Positions 26,734 through 36,112 of a DNA stretch of 64,000 nucleotides are shown one piece after another; within the stretch, counting starts at the first letter, position 1; the number at the start of each line of letters is the position of its first letter. The notes beneath the pieces are model-generated. The model did no database searches. It saw only the letters and a program-made list of their open reading frames with translations, and was not told where the DNA came from. The DNA is from Prochlorococcus marinus (GTDB taxonomy: Bacteria > Cyanobacteriota > Cyanobacteriia > PCC-6307 > Cyanobiaceae), in contig NZ_CVSV01000131.1 in NCBI RefSeq assembly GCF_001180245.1, forward strand, positions 186,001-250,000, written 5' to 3'. A program made the translations under genes and the position numbers.

Positions 26734-27141
26734 TCAAATGAATTTGTCGATTTGACTAGCTTTTTTAATCCATTCTTTCAAGAGACTATAAGTTGTGCCT
26801 GTCTCATTTTTTACTCTAAGAATTCTTTCTAATCTACCAATTTTGTGTTCTATTTCGGAAGGAGTAGATAGTGATAAAGATTTTATAGAAGATATACCGC
26901 AATGTAAAAGAAGATATGCTTGGGGTGGAGAAATTCCAATTTCTTTTTTAAAAAGAGCTATAGCTCTAATTTTCTTTAGATTATTCAGCGTACATAGTGA
27001 AGATTTTCTTTGAATCTCATTTAACTCTAGGTCCGAAAGATTACTTAATTTTTCAAAGTCAGTTAGATTATTTTTAATAAAAAAAGATTTCTCATGTCTA
27101 AAATTAGTTGGCAAAAAATCTAAAAAGGCTTCGCTTTGCAT
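26734..27141 (-). CDS. DUF4332-like helix-hairpin-helix protein
   Basis: This 135-residue protein resembles the DUF4332 group: several short helix-hairpin-helix-like repeats, with the pattern of LTDFEKLSNLSDLELNEI, then LKKIRAIALFKKEIGISPPQAYLLLHCGISSIKSLSLSTPSEI in pieces. Such repeats resemble the fingers that bind DNA or NAD in ligases, but direct DNA binding is only an inference here. It is 11 bases downstream of the Ycf51-like gene, suggesting co-transcription. Confidence 0.6.
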   Translation of the reverse strand: MQSEAFLDFLPTNFRHEKSFFIKNNLTDFEKLSNLSDLELNEIQRKSSLCTLNNLKKIRAIALFKKEIGISPPQAYLLLHCGISSIKSLSLSTPSEIEHKIGRLERILRVKNETGTTYSLLKEWIKKASQIDKFI

Positions 27142-27152
27142 TGTTTAAAAGA

Positions 27153-27596
27153 TTAATTCATTTTGACATTTTTCTGAACTTCTCCTATAACCACTGGCTT
27201 ACTTACACCATCTGAAATTTTTTCAAGCTTTCTTATCTTTATTTTTACATTCGCACCAGATCTGCTTCCTTTCATTAAGTTTTTTGATAATTGTTCTAAA
27301 GTGGGCTCAATAGATTCTTCTGGAAAGTCATCATCTGCTTTAGCAATAATCAAATCGAACCCATTGTCATAAACAATTGGAACATATTTTGCTCCTTCTA
27401 TTGCAACCTTTTCGGTGTAACTCTGTATAAATGCCCAACTACTCAAAGAAAGCAATAATGAAAAGATAGTTGCTCCAATTATTCGAAATTTAAAACCAAA
27501 ATTAAATATAAAAGCTGCTATGGTGCAAATGAATAGAAATATTCCAATGAATCCAAAAATTTTGGGTGTATTCTCTAATAGTTCAAAAAAAGACAT
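27153..27596 (-). CDS. ycf51: Ycf51-like membrane protein (DUF2518)
   Basis: This 147-residue protein has two N-terminal membrane helices (about 13-31 and 34-55) and a soluble domain of about 90 residues containing YVPIVYDNGFDLIIAKADDDFPEES. The arrangement fits the cyanobacterial and algal-plastid Ycf51 family, whose function is not established. It is the first gene of the minus-strand run that goes down to clpB. It is divergent from the TamB-like gene across about 52 bases. Confidence 0.7.
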   Translation of the reverse strand: MSFFELLENTPKIFGFIGIFLFICTIAAFIFNFGFKFRIIGATIFSLLLSLSSWAFIQSYTEKVAIEGAKYVPIVYDNGFDLIIAKADDDFPEESIEPTLEQLSKNLMKGSRSGANVKIKIRKLEKISDGVSKPVVIGEVQKNVKMN

Positions 27597-27648
27597 TTAG
27601 TGGCTTTGACTTGATTAATTTCTTATATTTTGTAAGCCTACCCTATTT

Positions 27649-30600
27649 TTGGGCTCTAACTTGAAAAAAATTAGATCTCTAAATTTAAATGCTAAGATTC
27701 TTTTAGTAGGGATGCTTGTCCCATTAGGTTTTTTAGGTACTTTTTTATTAAATAATTTTTTAAAAGAAACTTATAGTTCCAAAAAATTAGAATTAGAAAA
27801 CAGTATTGAGAATCTTTTAGAAAAAAATGTTGATTTGGGTGATTATGTCGGTATTAGATTCCTAGGTTTTTCTTTAGGTAATTCAAAAATTAGTGATAAA
27901 AAAGATTTAGATTCTGAAATTAAAGCTAAAAATGTATATGTGGGCATTATGCCTCTTAGATCTTTTTTTAAACAAAGATGGATAGTAAAAATAAGTCCTA
28001 AGGAAGCTGCCATAAATATAGATAGAGATTTCTTTAAAAGGGATAAATCTCATAAAAAAGGTAGAAGTATAAACAAATCAAAATTTAAATATGACTTGAA
28101 TTTTAACTTTGATAATTATTCAATTCTAAACCTTAAAAAATCAGGATTAAAAACAAAAGTAAAAGGCAATGTTATCTACAAGTCAAGCAATAGAAAAATC
28201 ATGGCAAATATAAAATCTAATTTTGATGAAAAAGGTTTTTTAGAAATTAAATTTAATACAAAGTTAAATCAAGATTTTTCAAGGCTTGAAGTTTTTTCTA
28301 AAGGATTAAATCTCAACGGCTCCGAATATAATATTATGAATAGAAAAATTGAATTTAGAAATGGGAATTTAAAATCTAACTTTAAACTTTATAAATCATC
28401 AAATAAAATATTTTGTAAAGGAAGTTTTGTCTTTGATAATTTAGATATTAAAACTAATGGTTTCTCAGAGAATATAAGTTCAGATTTGACTGGTCTTTTT
28501 TGTAAAGATAATAATTTACTAGGAAATTCAAAAAACCTTAATTATGGTTCTTTAACTTCAAATTTCAACCTAAATGTTCCATTAAGCAAAAGTTCTAATA
28601 ATATTTATTTAAAAGGAAGTGTTGGATACAAAAAACGCCCGAATCCAGATCTTAAATTAACGGGAAATATTCCTTATTGGATTGATAGTAGAGGGATCAA
28701 TTTTGGAAATATCGATTCTAGTTTTAAGTTAAATAGAACTCAATTAGCAAATTTAAATATTTTCCAAAAAAATGGCATAGACGGTTTCATTACTGCTGCA
28801 GGAGAATTAAAAGGAAAAATTAGTGATCCTAAAATTTCTATAAACTTTGATGTTACTTATCCACAATATAACGGGATCCGAATTAGAGATACTTGGGAAG
28901 GAGTTATTGAAAATGACAAAAATGAATATTTTTTAAATATGAAAAATAAATACTATTCTACAATCCCCTCATATCTCTCAATTAATTTCGATTCTAGGCT
29001 TAAATTAGATAATTTAAGTTTTAGTAGAGTTTTTAACTCTGATAAAGGTAATATAAAAATAGTCAAGGAGAATAATAGTTATGTTTGGAGAGCTGATAAC
29101 TTCCCTCTTGATGAGCTTGAATTATCAATAAATAAAAATAAATACGATAGGATTGAAGGAATTATTAATGGTTCGGGATTAATAGCTTTAGACCAGTCTT
29201 ATCTTGATGGGCGAATTGCTTTAAGTTTAGGTAAATATGGAAATATAAAGTTAGCAAATTCATTATTTGATTTTAGCTTAAAAGATAATTCTTTTTATAT
29301 TGACTCTTCATTATATCCAATTGATGGTGGAATAATTGAGGTCAAGTATAATTCAGAAAAAAATAGTTTAATTAATTTAGACTTCAATAATATAAGTTCA
29401 AGCTGGACTATTCTAACTGCCATAGAGATTTTTAAATTTGATAATAAAAAAGTTATCCCAACAAGTAATTCTAATATCTTGGATGATTTAGAAATAAATA
29501 AAGATAATAATTCTTTGAAAGAGAGGATAGATTTTATAAATAAAATCAATGAAAATAATAATAATTTAAGAGATAAATTTAACTTGCAAAAATACTTTAA
29601 TAAATTCAGTAGCAGATATGATGCAAAGCTAACTATTAAGGGTGATAAGCCAAGTAACTACAAATTAAATGCAAAAATGAATGGTTATCTTAATGTCCCT
29701 GGAGATGAGAACAAAAATAAGAAAGAGGAATTTTCCATTGATCTAGAAGGGGGATTATTAAGAGGTAAAGGTTCTCTAAGAATTAAAAAACTACCATTAA
29801 GTACTGCAAATATTTTTTTAAATCAACCAAGAGATTTTATAGGAGGGTTGGATATGAATTTATTTTATGATCTAGATTCAAAATCTTTCTCTAGTGAAAT
29901 TTCTTCTAATAATTCATCGATAAAAAATAAAAAAATAGTATTTGATAAAGGACTAATTGAATTTAATAATTCTATTTTTGATATTGATTTTTCATTACTC
30001 AAAAATGAGTCCCAAATTCCTCTTATTATTAAAGGAGAAATACCTATAAATAAATCAGAAAACTTAGATCTAAGATTTAGTGGAGATGGAAAAATACTTG
30101 AATTAATAGAAAATTTTACAGATGAATTCTTTACTTTCAAAAAAGGTGACTTAAATCTAAGAATGATATTAAAAGGAACTATTAACAAGCCTATATTAAA
30201 TGGATTTATTGTAATTAAAGATTCTGAAATTGATCTTTATAACAATAAAATCGTAGATATCAATAGTTCGATAATTTTTGATTTTGAATCTTTAGAGATT
30301 GAGAATCTACAAGCAATGTCTGAAGATTCTGGAAAATTTTTAGTAAAAGGTTCTATGCCTTTTTATAAAAATAACTCTAAATCAGGTCAGATTAATTTGC
30401 AAACAAATAGATTTAACGTAAAAACAGATAATTTAAATTTTTTATTAGATTCAGATTTAGATTTAAGCGGATCATTTGAAAATCCTGTGTTGGGCGGTTA
30501 TCTATCTTTAAATAATGGATTTATAAAATTTAATAGCAATAATCAAAATAATAAATTAGAAAAAAATATTAAACGCAAGGTAGATAAAAACGATTGGGAA

Positions 30601-31671
30601 GAACTCTATTGGAATAATAAGCAGAATATTGAAATAATTTCAAACGAAAAAATATTAAATTCAGTTCTTTTTGTTGAAACATTGCCTAATTATTTAGAAA
30701 ACTTGTTTTTTGATAATCTTAAATTAAAATTAGGGCCAGAATTTAAACTACAATATTCGGAAATAGTTGAAGCTTATTTAGAAACAGTTTTCGACATTAC
30801 TTTAAATGGTGAAGTTGTAAAAGATTTAAATGCTTGGGGAATTATTGATATAAAAAAAGGTAGAGCAAATCTATACACTACACCTTTTAAACTTGATAAA
30901 TATAAAAACATCTCTGATCTGTCAACTTTAGAAGATATAGAAATACTAATGCAATATTTGAAAAATAAAAAAAATTATATTGCATTTTTACCAAGTCGTG
31001 GATTAGTTCCATACATTAATTTTTCACTAGTCAGTAAAGTTCCAGATTCTATAATTCCAATAAGAGAAAATAATCAGGATTCAAATATATCGAGTGATAT
31101 TGTCGCAGATAATACTTCAAGTGGCTTTGGAGCATTTGGAATTGGTAATTCAAGGCTTATCAAAATTGAAGCTTCTTACGAAGGATTTTTAGATCAACTA
31201 TCTTTTGAAGATGAAAATAAAAGAATCCAATTAAGGAGCACGCCAAGTTATAACAGATCACAAATTATTGGTTTGATTGGTGGTAACTCTGCAAATTTAA
31301 TAAATAGAGCATTTATTTCACAACTGAATAATGCAGAAGCTTTTAGTGAAAGATTTCAGTTATCTTTATATCCAGCATTAATAGAAAATAATGATTCTTT
31401 AAATAATATTTTTTCCAATGAAAATTTAGATCTAGAAAATGATGGGCAATCATCTTCTAATGAGGAATTTTCTTCTCAAGCTTGGGTAGCTGAAATAGGA
31501 TTTGATATTACTGATGCGATAAATTTTGCCTTTCAAACTGTTCCAGGAAGAGATGACGTTCCACCGACAGGAATTTTGACTTTTCAGGCCAATCCAAACT
31601 TAGAATTATTAGGTTCTTATGATTCAGATGGGGATTGGAAAAGTCAAATTCAATTATTTTTAAGATATTAA
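27649..31671 (+). CDS. TamB-like translocation/lipid-transfer protein (DUF490)
   Basis: At 1340 residues this is the largest protein of the window. It has one N-terminal membrane helix (about 13-33), then a long repetitive beta-rich body and a C-terminal TamB/DUF490 domain (about 1000-1340) ending in an aromatic LFLRY motif typical of the family. TamB proteins span the periplasm and, with an Omp85 partner, help outer-membrane protein insertion or phospholipid transport. The body is strongly enriched in Asn, Lys, Ser and Ile as in other AT-rich genomes. It is single-gene on this strand. The start is TTG at 27649; a second TTG at 27661 (MKKIRSL) is equally possible. The Omp85 partner is not in the window. 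Confidence 0.82.
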   Translation: MGSNLKKIRSLNLNAKILLVGMLVPLGFLGTFLLNNFLKETYSSKKLELENSIENLLEKNVDLGDYVGIRFLGFSLGNSKISDKKDLDSEIKAKNVYVGIMPLRSFFKQRWIVKISPKEAAINIDRDFFKRDKSHKKGRSINKSKFKYDLNFNFDNYSILNLKKSGLKTKVKGNVIYKSSNRKIMANIKSNFDEKGFLEIKFNTKLNQDFSRLEVFSKGLNLNGSEYNIMNRKIEFRNGNLKSNFKLYKSSNKIFCKGSFVFDNLDIKTNGFSENISSDLTGLFCKDNNLLGNSKNLNYGSLTSNFNLNVPLSKSSNNIYLKGSVGYKKRPNPDLKLTGNIPYWIDSRGINFGNIDSSFKLNRTQLANLNIFQKNGIDGFITAAGELKGKISDPKISINFDVTYPQYNGIRIRDTWEGVIENDKNEYFLNMKNKYYSTIPSYLSINFDSRLKLDNLSFSRVFNSDKGNIKIVKENNSYVWRADNFPLDELELSINKNKYDRIEGIINGSGLIALDQSYLDGRIALSLGKYGNIKLANSLFDFSLKDNSFYIDSSLYPIDGGIIEVKYNSEKNSLINLDFNNISSSWTILTAIEIFKFDNKKVIPTSNSNILDDLEINKDNNSLKERIDFINKINENNNNLRDKFNLQKYFNKFSSRYDAKLTIKGDKPSNYKLNAKMNGYLNVPGDENKNKKEEFSIDLEGGLLRGKGSLRIKKLPLSTANIFLNQPRDFIGGLDMNLFYDLDSKSFSSEISSNNSSIKNKKIVFDKGLIEFNNSIFDIDFSLLKNESQIPLIIKGEIPINKSENLDLRFSGDGKILELIENFTDEFFTFKKGDLNLRMILKGTINKPILNGFIVIKDSEIDLYNNKIVDINSSIIFDFESLEIENLQAMSEDSGKFLVKGSMPFYKNNSKSGQINLQTNRFNVKTDNLNFLLDSDLDLSGSFENPVLGGYLSLNNGFIKFNSNNQNNKLEKNIKRKVDKNDWEELYWNNKQNIEIISNEKILNSVLFVETLPNYLENLFFDNLKLKLGPEFKLQYSEIVEAYLETVFDITLNGEVVKDLNAWGIIDIKKGRANLYTTPFKLDKYKNISDLSTLEDIEILMQYLKNKKNYIAFLPSRGLVPYINFSLVSKVPDSIIPIRENNQDSNISSDIVADNTSSGFGAFGIGNSRLIKIEASYEGFLDQLSFEDENKRIQLRSTPSYNRSQIIGLIGGNSANLINRAFISQLNNAEAFSERFQLSLYPALIENNDSLNNIFSNENLDLENDGQSSSNEEFSSQAWVAEIGFDITDAINFAFQTVPGRDDVPPTGILTFQANPNLELLGSYDSDGDWKSQIQLFLRY

Positions 31672-31736
31672 ATCATAAAGAAAGTTAGTTTAAAGAATCT
31701 TTAATTTGAATTATTATTAAATTAAATAAAAATATT

Positions 31737-33047
31737 ATGGCTAATACCTTTGAAGTTCCTAAACCAGGAAATGATCTTTTAGAAAAAGCTGATCAAGTTC
31801 GTTCGGCATCAATAAAAATAAGTCAGGCTGATAATCAAAATAGAATTAAAGCCTTAAATTTTATGGCTGATTATCTAGAAAAAAATACTAAAGAAATTTT
31901 AGATGCTAATTTTGAGGACTATAAAAGAGCAGAAAAAAAAGGAATTTCAAAGGCTTTACTCTCTAGATTAAAGTTATCAAAAGAAAAATTAAATTCAGGA
32001 ATTGATGGGGTAAGAAAAGTTGGTGAATTGGCTGATCCTGTAAATCAAGTTCAAATAAAAAGAGAGCTTTCAAAGGGCTTGATTTTAGAAAGAAAAACTG
32101 TGCCAATTGGAGTCTTAGGGGTTATTTTTGAATCAAGGCCGGATGCCGTGATGCAGATTAGTTCCTTAGCAATAAGATCAGGTAATGGAGTTATGCTAAA
32201 GGGAGGAAGTGAAGCTAATTTAACAAACGCTGCAATAGTCAATGCTTTACAAATGGGGTTATATGAATCAGGTCTTGATAAAAATTCAATATGCTTACTT
32301 ACAAGCAGAAAAGATAGCATGGCTATGTTAAATCTCGAGAACTATATCAATTTAATAATTCCAAGAGGAAGTAATGAATTAGTAAAATTTATTCAAGAGA
32401 ATACAAGAATTCCAGTGCTAGGTCATGCTGATGGAATTTGTCATTTGTTTATAGATAATGATGCAGATCTTGAGATGGCTTTGTCAGTAGCTTTGGATAG
32501 TAAAATTCAATATCCTGCAGCATGTAATGCTATTGAAACTTTATTAGTTCACAAAGACATTGCACCATTTTTTCTTGAAAAGGCTATACCTTTATTTAAT
32601 TCAAATGACGTTAAATTAATCGGTGATAAAAGATCCGTTGAATTAGGTTTAAAGTATGAAGCTAGTCTAGAAGATTGGCAAACTGAATATTTGGATTTAA
32701 TTTTATCGATAAAAATTGTTGATGATCTGGAGGAGGCAATCACGCATATTCAAAAATATAGTTCAAAACATACTGATGGAATAATTACTGAAAATTTAAA
32801 TACCGCTAATAAATTTATGAATGAAGTTGATAGTGCTGGTGTTTTTCATAATTGCTCCACTAGGTTTGCAGATGGTTTTAGATATGGATTCGGAGCTGAA
32901 GTTGGTATATCTACTCAAACTCTTCCACCTAGAGGACCTGTAGGTCTTGAAGGTTTGGTAACTTATAAATATTTCCTAAAAGGTGATGGGAATATAGTTG
33001 ATGATTTTTCATCAGGAAAAGCTATCTATACACATAAAGATCTTTAA
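31737..33047 (+). CDS. proA: Gamma-glutamyl phosphate reductase
   Basis: ProA reduces gamma-glutamyl phosphate to glutamate semialdehyde with NADPH in proline synthesis. The 436-residue aldehyde-dehydrogenase-fold protein has the catalytic cysteine C263 in YPAACNAIETLL, the cofactor segment PIGVLGVIFESRPDA at 123-137, and the C-terminal GFGAEVGISTQ and LPPRGPVGLEGL signatures. Length is normal. It is followed after 11 bases by folB. proB is not in the window. Confidence 0.97.
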   Translation: MANTFEVPKPGNDLLEKADQVRSASIKISQADNQNRIKALNFMADYLEKNTKEILDANFEDYKRAEKKGISKALLSRLKLSKEKLNSGIDGVRKVGELADPVNQVQIKRELSKGLILERKTVPIGVLGVIFESRPDAVMQISSLAIRSGNGVMLKGGSEANLTNAAIVNALQMGLYESGLDKNSICLLTSRKDSMAMLNLENYINLIIPRGSNELVKFIQENTRIPVLGHADGICHLFIDNDADLEMALSVALDSKIQYPAACNAIETLLVHKDIAPFFLEKAIPLFNSNDVKLIGDKRSVELGLKYEASLEDWQTEYLDLILSIKIVDDLEEAITHIQKYSSKHTDGIITENLNTANKFMNEVDSAGVFHNCSTRFADGFRYGFGAEVGISTQTLPPRGPVGLEGLVTYKYFLKGDGNIVDDFSSGKAIYTHKDL

Positions 33048-33058
33048 AACTTTTCAAG

Positions 33059-33421
33059 ATGGAAACTTTTTTAAAAATTGAGAATATTAAACTTTGGGCT
33101 AGAGTTGGGGTTCTTGATGAAGAAAGGGAATTAGGACAGTTATTTATTTTAGATATATTTTTGTGGACTGATTTTGAAAAATGTACAGTAAAAGATGATA
33201 TAAAAAAAACAGTTGACTATTCAAAATTAGTTCAAATTTTAAAAGATCAATCAAAGAAAATATATTGTTTCACAATTGAAAAATATTCAAACTCAATTTT
33301 AGAAATCATTAATCAGGAATTTAAGCTTTCTAAAATTAAAATTATTTTGACAAAATGCAATCCTCCAATCACAGGTTTCGATGGGAAGGTCTCAATAGTA
33401 AGAATTCTTGAAAATAATTAA
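33059..33421 (+). CDS. folB: Dihydroneopterin aldolase
   Basis: FolB splits dihydroneopterin into 6-hydroxymethyl-dihydropterin and glycolaldehyde in folate synthesis. The 120-residue T-fold protein shows the N-terminal strand IENIKLWARVGVLDEERELGQ and the C-terminal lysine and motif LTKCNPPITGFDGKVSIV, where the lysine near residue 100 is catalytic. It sits 11 bases after proA. Its end overlaps the lipase-like gene's first possible start by 14 bases. Confidence 0.92.
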   Translation: METFLKIENIKLWARVGVLDEERELGQLFILDIFLWTDFEKCTVKDDIKKTVDYSKLVQILKDQSKKIYCFTIEKYSNSILEIINQEFKLSKIKIILTKCNPPITGFDGKVSIVRILENN

Positions 33422-34019
33422 AGTTTTGGAAAAAAAAAATCCCATTATATTGATTCATGGTCTTTGGAATACTTCAAGTATATTTTCTTCTATTACATCA
33501 AAACTTGATGATATTGGCATTGAATATTTTGCCCCAACTCTTAAGCATTCATTTGGAATGACTTCAATTCTGGATTTGACTAATAAATTAAACGAATTGA
33601 TTTTAGAGAAATATGGTTTAGAAAAAGAAATAGATATTTTGGGATTTTCTATGGGAGGAATAATTGGAAGGTCCTGGCTTCAAAAATTTAATGGGTGTAA
33701 AAGAACAAGAAGATTAATATCTGTAGGCTCCCCTCACAAGGGAACTTTGATGGCTCAATTAATACCTAGATACCCTTTTAGAGGAATATCAGAAATGAAA
33801 ATAAATAGTAAGTTTTTAAGGGAACTCGCAAATAATGATTTTTTGCTTGATGATATTGAGTGTATAAATTTTTTTACTTATTGGGATATGATGGTTTTTC
33901 CTGGCTGGTGGACAAATTTAAAATTTGGAAAAAAAATATCAGTAAAAGTATATAAACATAGAAATCTAGTAAGAAACAAATCTGTGGTCGACAAAATAAT
34001 CGATGAAATTATTATGTAG
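33408..34019 (+). CDS. Lipase-like alpha/beta hydrolase
   Basis: This 203-residue protein has the lipase fold start PIILIHGLWNTSS and the nucleophile elbow GFSMGG with S81. The rest is consistent with small triacylglycerol-lipase or esterase-like proteins, but the substrate is unknown. There is no signal peptide. The TTG at 33408 overlaps folB by 14 bases; a TTG at 33426 (MEKKNPIILIHG) would avoid the overlap and start right before the fold, so it is a good alternative. Its stop overlaps the convergent opdA gene by eight bases. Confidence 0.82.
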   Translation: MKIIKVLEKKNPIILIHGLWNTSSIFSSITSKLDDIGIEYFAPTLKHSFGMTSILDLTNKLNELILEKYGLEKEIDILGFSMGGIIGRSWLQKFNGCKRTRRLISVGSPHKGTLMAQLIPRYPFRGISEMKINSKFLRELANNDFLLDDIECINFFTYWDMMVFPGWWTNLKFGKKISVKVYKHRNLVRNKSVVDKIIDEIIM

Positions 34020-36099
34020 CTTCTGAAAGGCCTAAGTGTCTTATTAAAGAATCTGTTTGTGGCTCTCTTCCTCTGAATAGTTTAAATATGTCTAATGGAG
34101 GTAAGCTTCCACCTAAACTAAGTATTGTATCTTTAAATTTCTTTCCTATTAAATTTAAATCTTCAGAGTTTTCTAGATCAGCTTCTTCAAACATTGAAAA
34201 TGCATCAGCACTTAGAACTTCAGCCCATTTATATGAGTAATATCCTGCAGAATAGCCTCCTGCAAATATATGACTAAAACAACAAAGAAATTGATCTTCT
34301 TGAATAGGTTCAATAACTGTAGTTTGTTTTGCAATTTCTCTTCTTATTTCATCTGCGGTTTTACCTTCGTTTATATCAATACTACTGTGCAATCTGAGGT
34401 CTGTTATTGCAAAATGCAGTTGTCTAAGAGTAGCCATACCACAATTAAAAGTTCTATTCTTTAGGAGCTTCTCAAAATTCTCATCGGATAACTTTTCTCC
34501 TGTTTTGTAGTGCTTAGCAATATTCATAAGTGTATTTTTATGAAAACACCAGTTTTCCATAAATTGACTTGGAAGTTCGACTGCATCCCACTCAACGTTG
34601 TTGATGCCAGCTGCTTGAGGAAGATTTACAGTAGTAAGCATGTGTTGAAGTCCATGACCAAATTCATGGAAAAGTGTCTGAACTTCTTCAAAACTCATCA
34701 AACTAGGTTTATCTTTTGATGGTGGAGTCTGATTACAAACGAGATAAGCTACCGGGAGGGTCTTTTTGCCAACATTATTTTTATTCAAACATTCATCCAT
34801 CCAAGCCCCTCCCCTTTTTGATTCAGGCCTCGAATATGGATCTAGGTAAAATGATGCTATTTTGTCATTTTCTTTATTGAGGATATTAAAAAATAAAACG
34901 TCATCATTCCATAGAGGTGCCTCATCGGTTGCCTCGACTACTTTAATTTCAAAAAGCTTTTCACTTAATTTAAATAAACCTTTTAAAACATCATTTAGTG
35001 GGAACCAAGGTCTCAAAGACTCTTGATCCAAATTGAGCTTTTCCTTTCTAAGAAGTTCGGACCAATAACTAACATCCCATGGCTCGATATTCTGTGATTT
35101 TGGAAATCCATTAGCTTTAGAAAACTTTTCGAGGGTTTCTAATTCAATTTTTGCGGTTTTAAATGCTGGCTCTCTCAATTCTTCTAAGAGGTTTTCAACA
35201 TTTTTAATTTCTTTCGCCATCTTCGTTTTCAAACTTAGTTCTGCCCAACTTTTATAACCGAGAAGATTAGCCTGTTTAGTTCTAAGAGATAATATTTCTT
35301 CAATGATTTGAGAATTATTTTTTTCTCCTTGAGATGCCCTACCAACGAATGCCTTATAAAGTTTCTCTCTAAGGTTACGGTCAGTGGCATATGTCATAAA
35401 TGAAGTATAAGTTGGAATATCTAAACTTAATTTCCAAGGACCATTTTTAATATCAACTTCTTCATCTTTTTTTAAGTGATTGTGTGCAGAAATTGCCATC
35501 AATTCAAGAACTCGTTCAGGAAGACCATCGACTTCAGATTTTTTATTTAAAATTAAAAACCATTCGTTAGTGGCATCAAGAACATTGTTACTGAATTCAG
35601 TTGATAGTTCTCCAAGCTTTTCTGAAATTTTGTTGAATTCTTCTTGATCATTCTTTTGCAGTGAAATTCCTCTATGTTGCATCTCAAGAATTTCTTTATC
35701 TAAAATTCTGTTTTTAATTTGATCAAAGTTATTTGTTTCTTTAAGCTTGACTAAAGAATTGTAAATTATTTTGCTTTGCCCGAATTTATTACTCAAGCTA
35801 ATAATCTCTGGAAGAAATTTTGAATAAATATCTCTTAAACTTTCAGAATTATTTACAGCATTTAGGTGACTTATCACTCCCCAACTCCATCTAAGAATTT
35901 CATTTACTTCATTTAAAGGATTTATTACCTTATCCCAATTTAAATCATTTTGAATCAAATAATTAGATAAATTTTTTTCTATGTTTTTAAATTCTTCAGC
36001 TATCTTTTTTAGTACTACTGGGAATTGTTTACTTATATTTTCGGGAGTAAATTTTTTAAATTCTGGTAATTCTCCATATTTAAAAATTGAGTTATCCAT
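34012..36099 (-). CDS. prlC: M3-family oligopeptidase (oligopeptidase A type)
   Basis: This 695-residue zinc metallopeptidase degrades peptides of about 5-20 residues, including cleaved signal and transit peptides, in the cytosol. The zinc motif HEFGH is at 478-482 with the third ligand E508 in AVELPSQ. FSHIFAGGYSAGYYSYKWAEVLSADAF near the C-terminus is the substrate-binding tyrosine-rich segment of the family. Length is standard. It is the last gene of a minus-strand run, 13 bases after ndhD, and its end overlaps the lipase-like gene by eight bases. Confidence 0.93.
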   Translation of the reverse strand: MDNSIFKYGELPEFKKFTPENISKQFPVVLKKIAEEFKNIEKNLSNYLIQNDLNWDKVINPLNEVNEILRWSWGVISHLNAVNNSESLRDIYSKFLPEIISLSNKFGQSKIIYNSLVKLKETNNFDQIKNRILDKEILEMQHRGISLQKNDQEEFNKISEKLGELSTEFSNNVLDATNEWFLILNKKSEVDGLPERVLELMAISAHNHLKKDEEVDIKNGPWKLSLDIPTYTSFMTYATDRNLREKLYKAFVGRASQGEKNNSQIIEEILSLRTKQANLLGYKSWAELSLKTKMAKEIKNVENLLEELREPAFKTAKIELETLEKFSKANGFPKSQNIEPWDVSYWSELLRKEKLNLDQESLRPWFPLNDVLKGLFKLSEKLFEIKVVEATDEAPLWNDDVLFFNILNKENDKIASFYLDPYSRPESKRGGAWMDECLNKNNVGKKTLPVAYLVCNQTPPSKDKPSLMSFEEVQTLFHEFGHGLQHMLTTVNLPQAAGINNVEWDAVELPSQFMENWCFHKNTLMNIAKHYKTGEKLSDENFEKLLKNRTFNCGMATLRQLHFAITDLRLHSSIDINEGKTADEIRREIAKQTTVIEPIQEDQFLCCFSHIFAGGYSAGYYSYKWAEVLSADAFSMFEEADLENSEDLNLIGKKFKDTILSLGGSLPPLDIFKLFRGREPQTDSLIRHLGLSEAT

Positions 36100-36112
36100 T
36101 TATTAAAGTAAT

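Noticed and set aside
17266-34011. Genomic island or prophage
   Set aside because: There is no integrase, transposase, flanking tRNA repeat or block of unknown genes; the genes are core metabolism with uniform composition.
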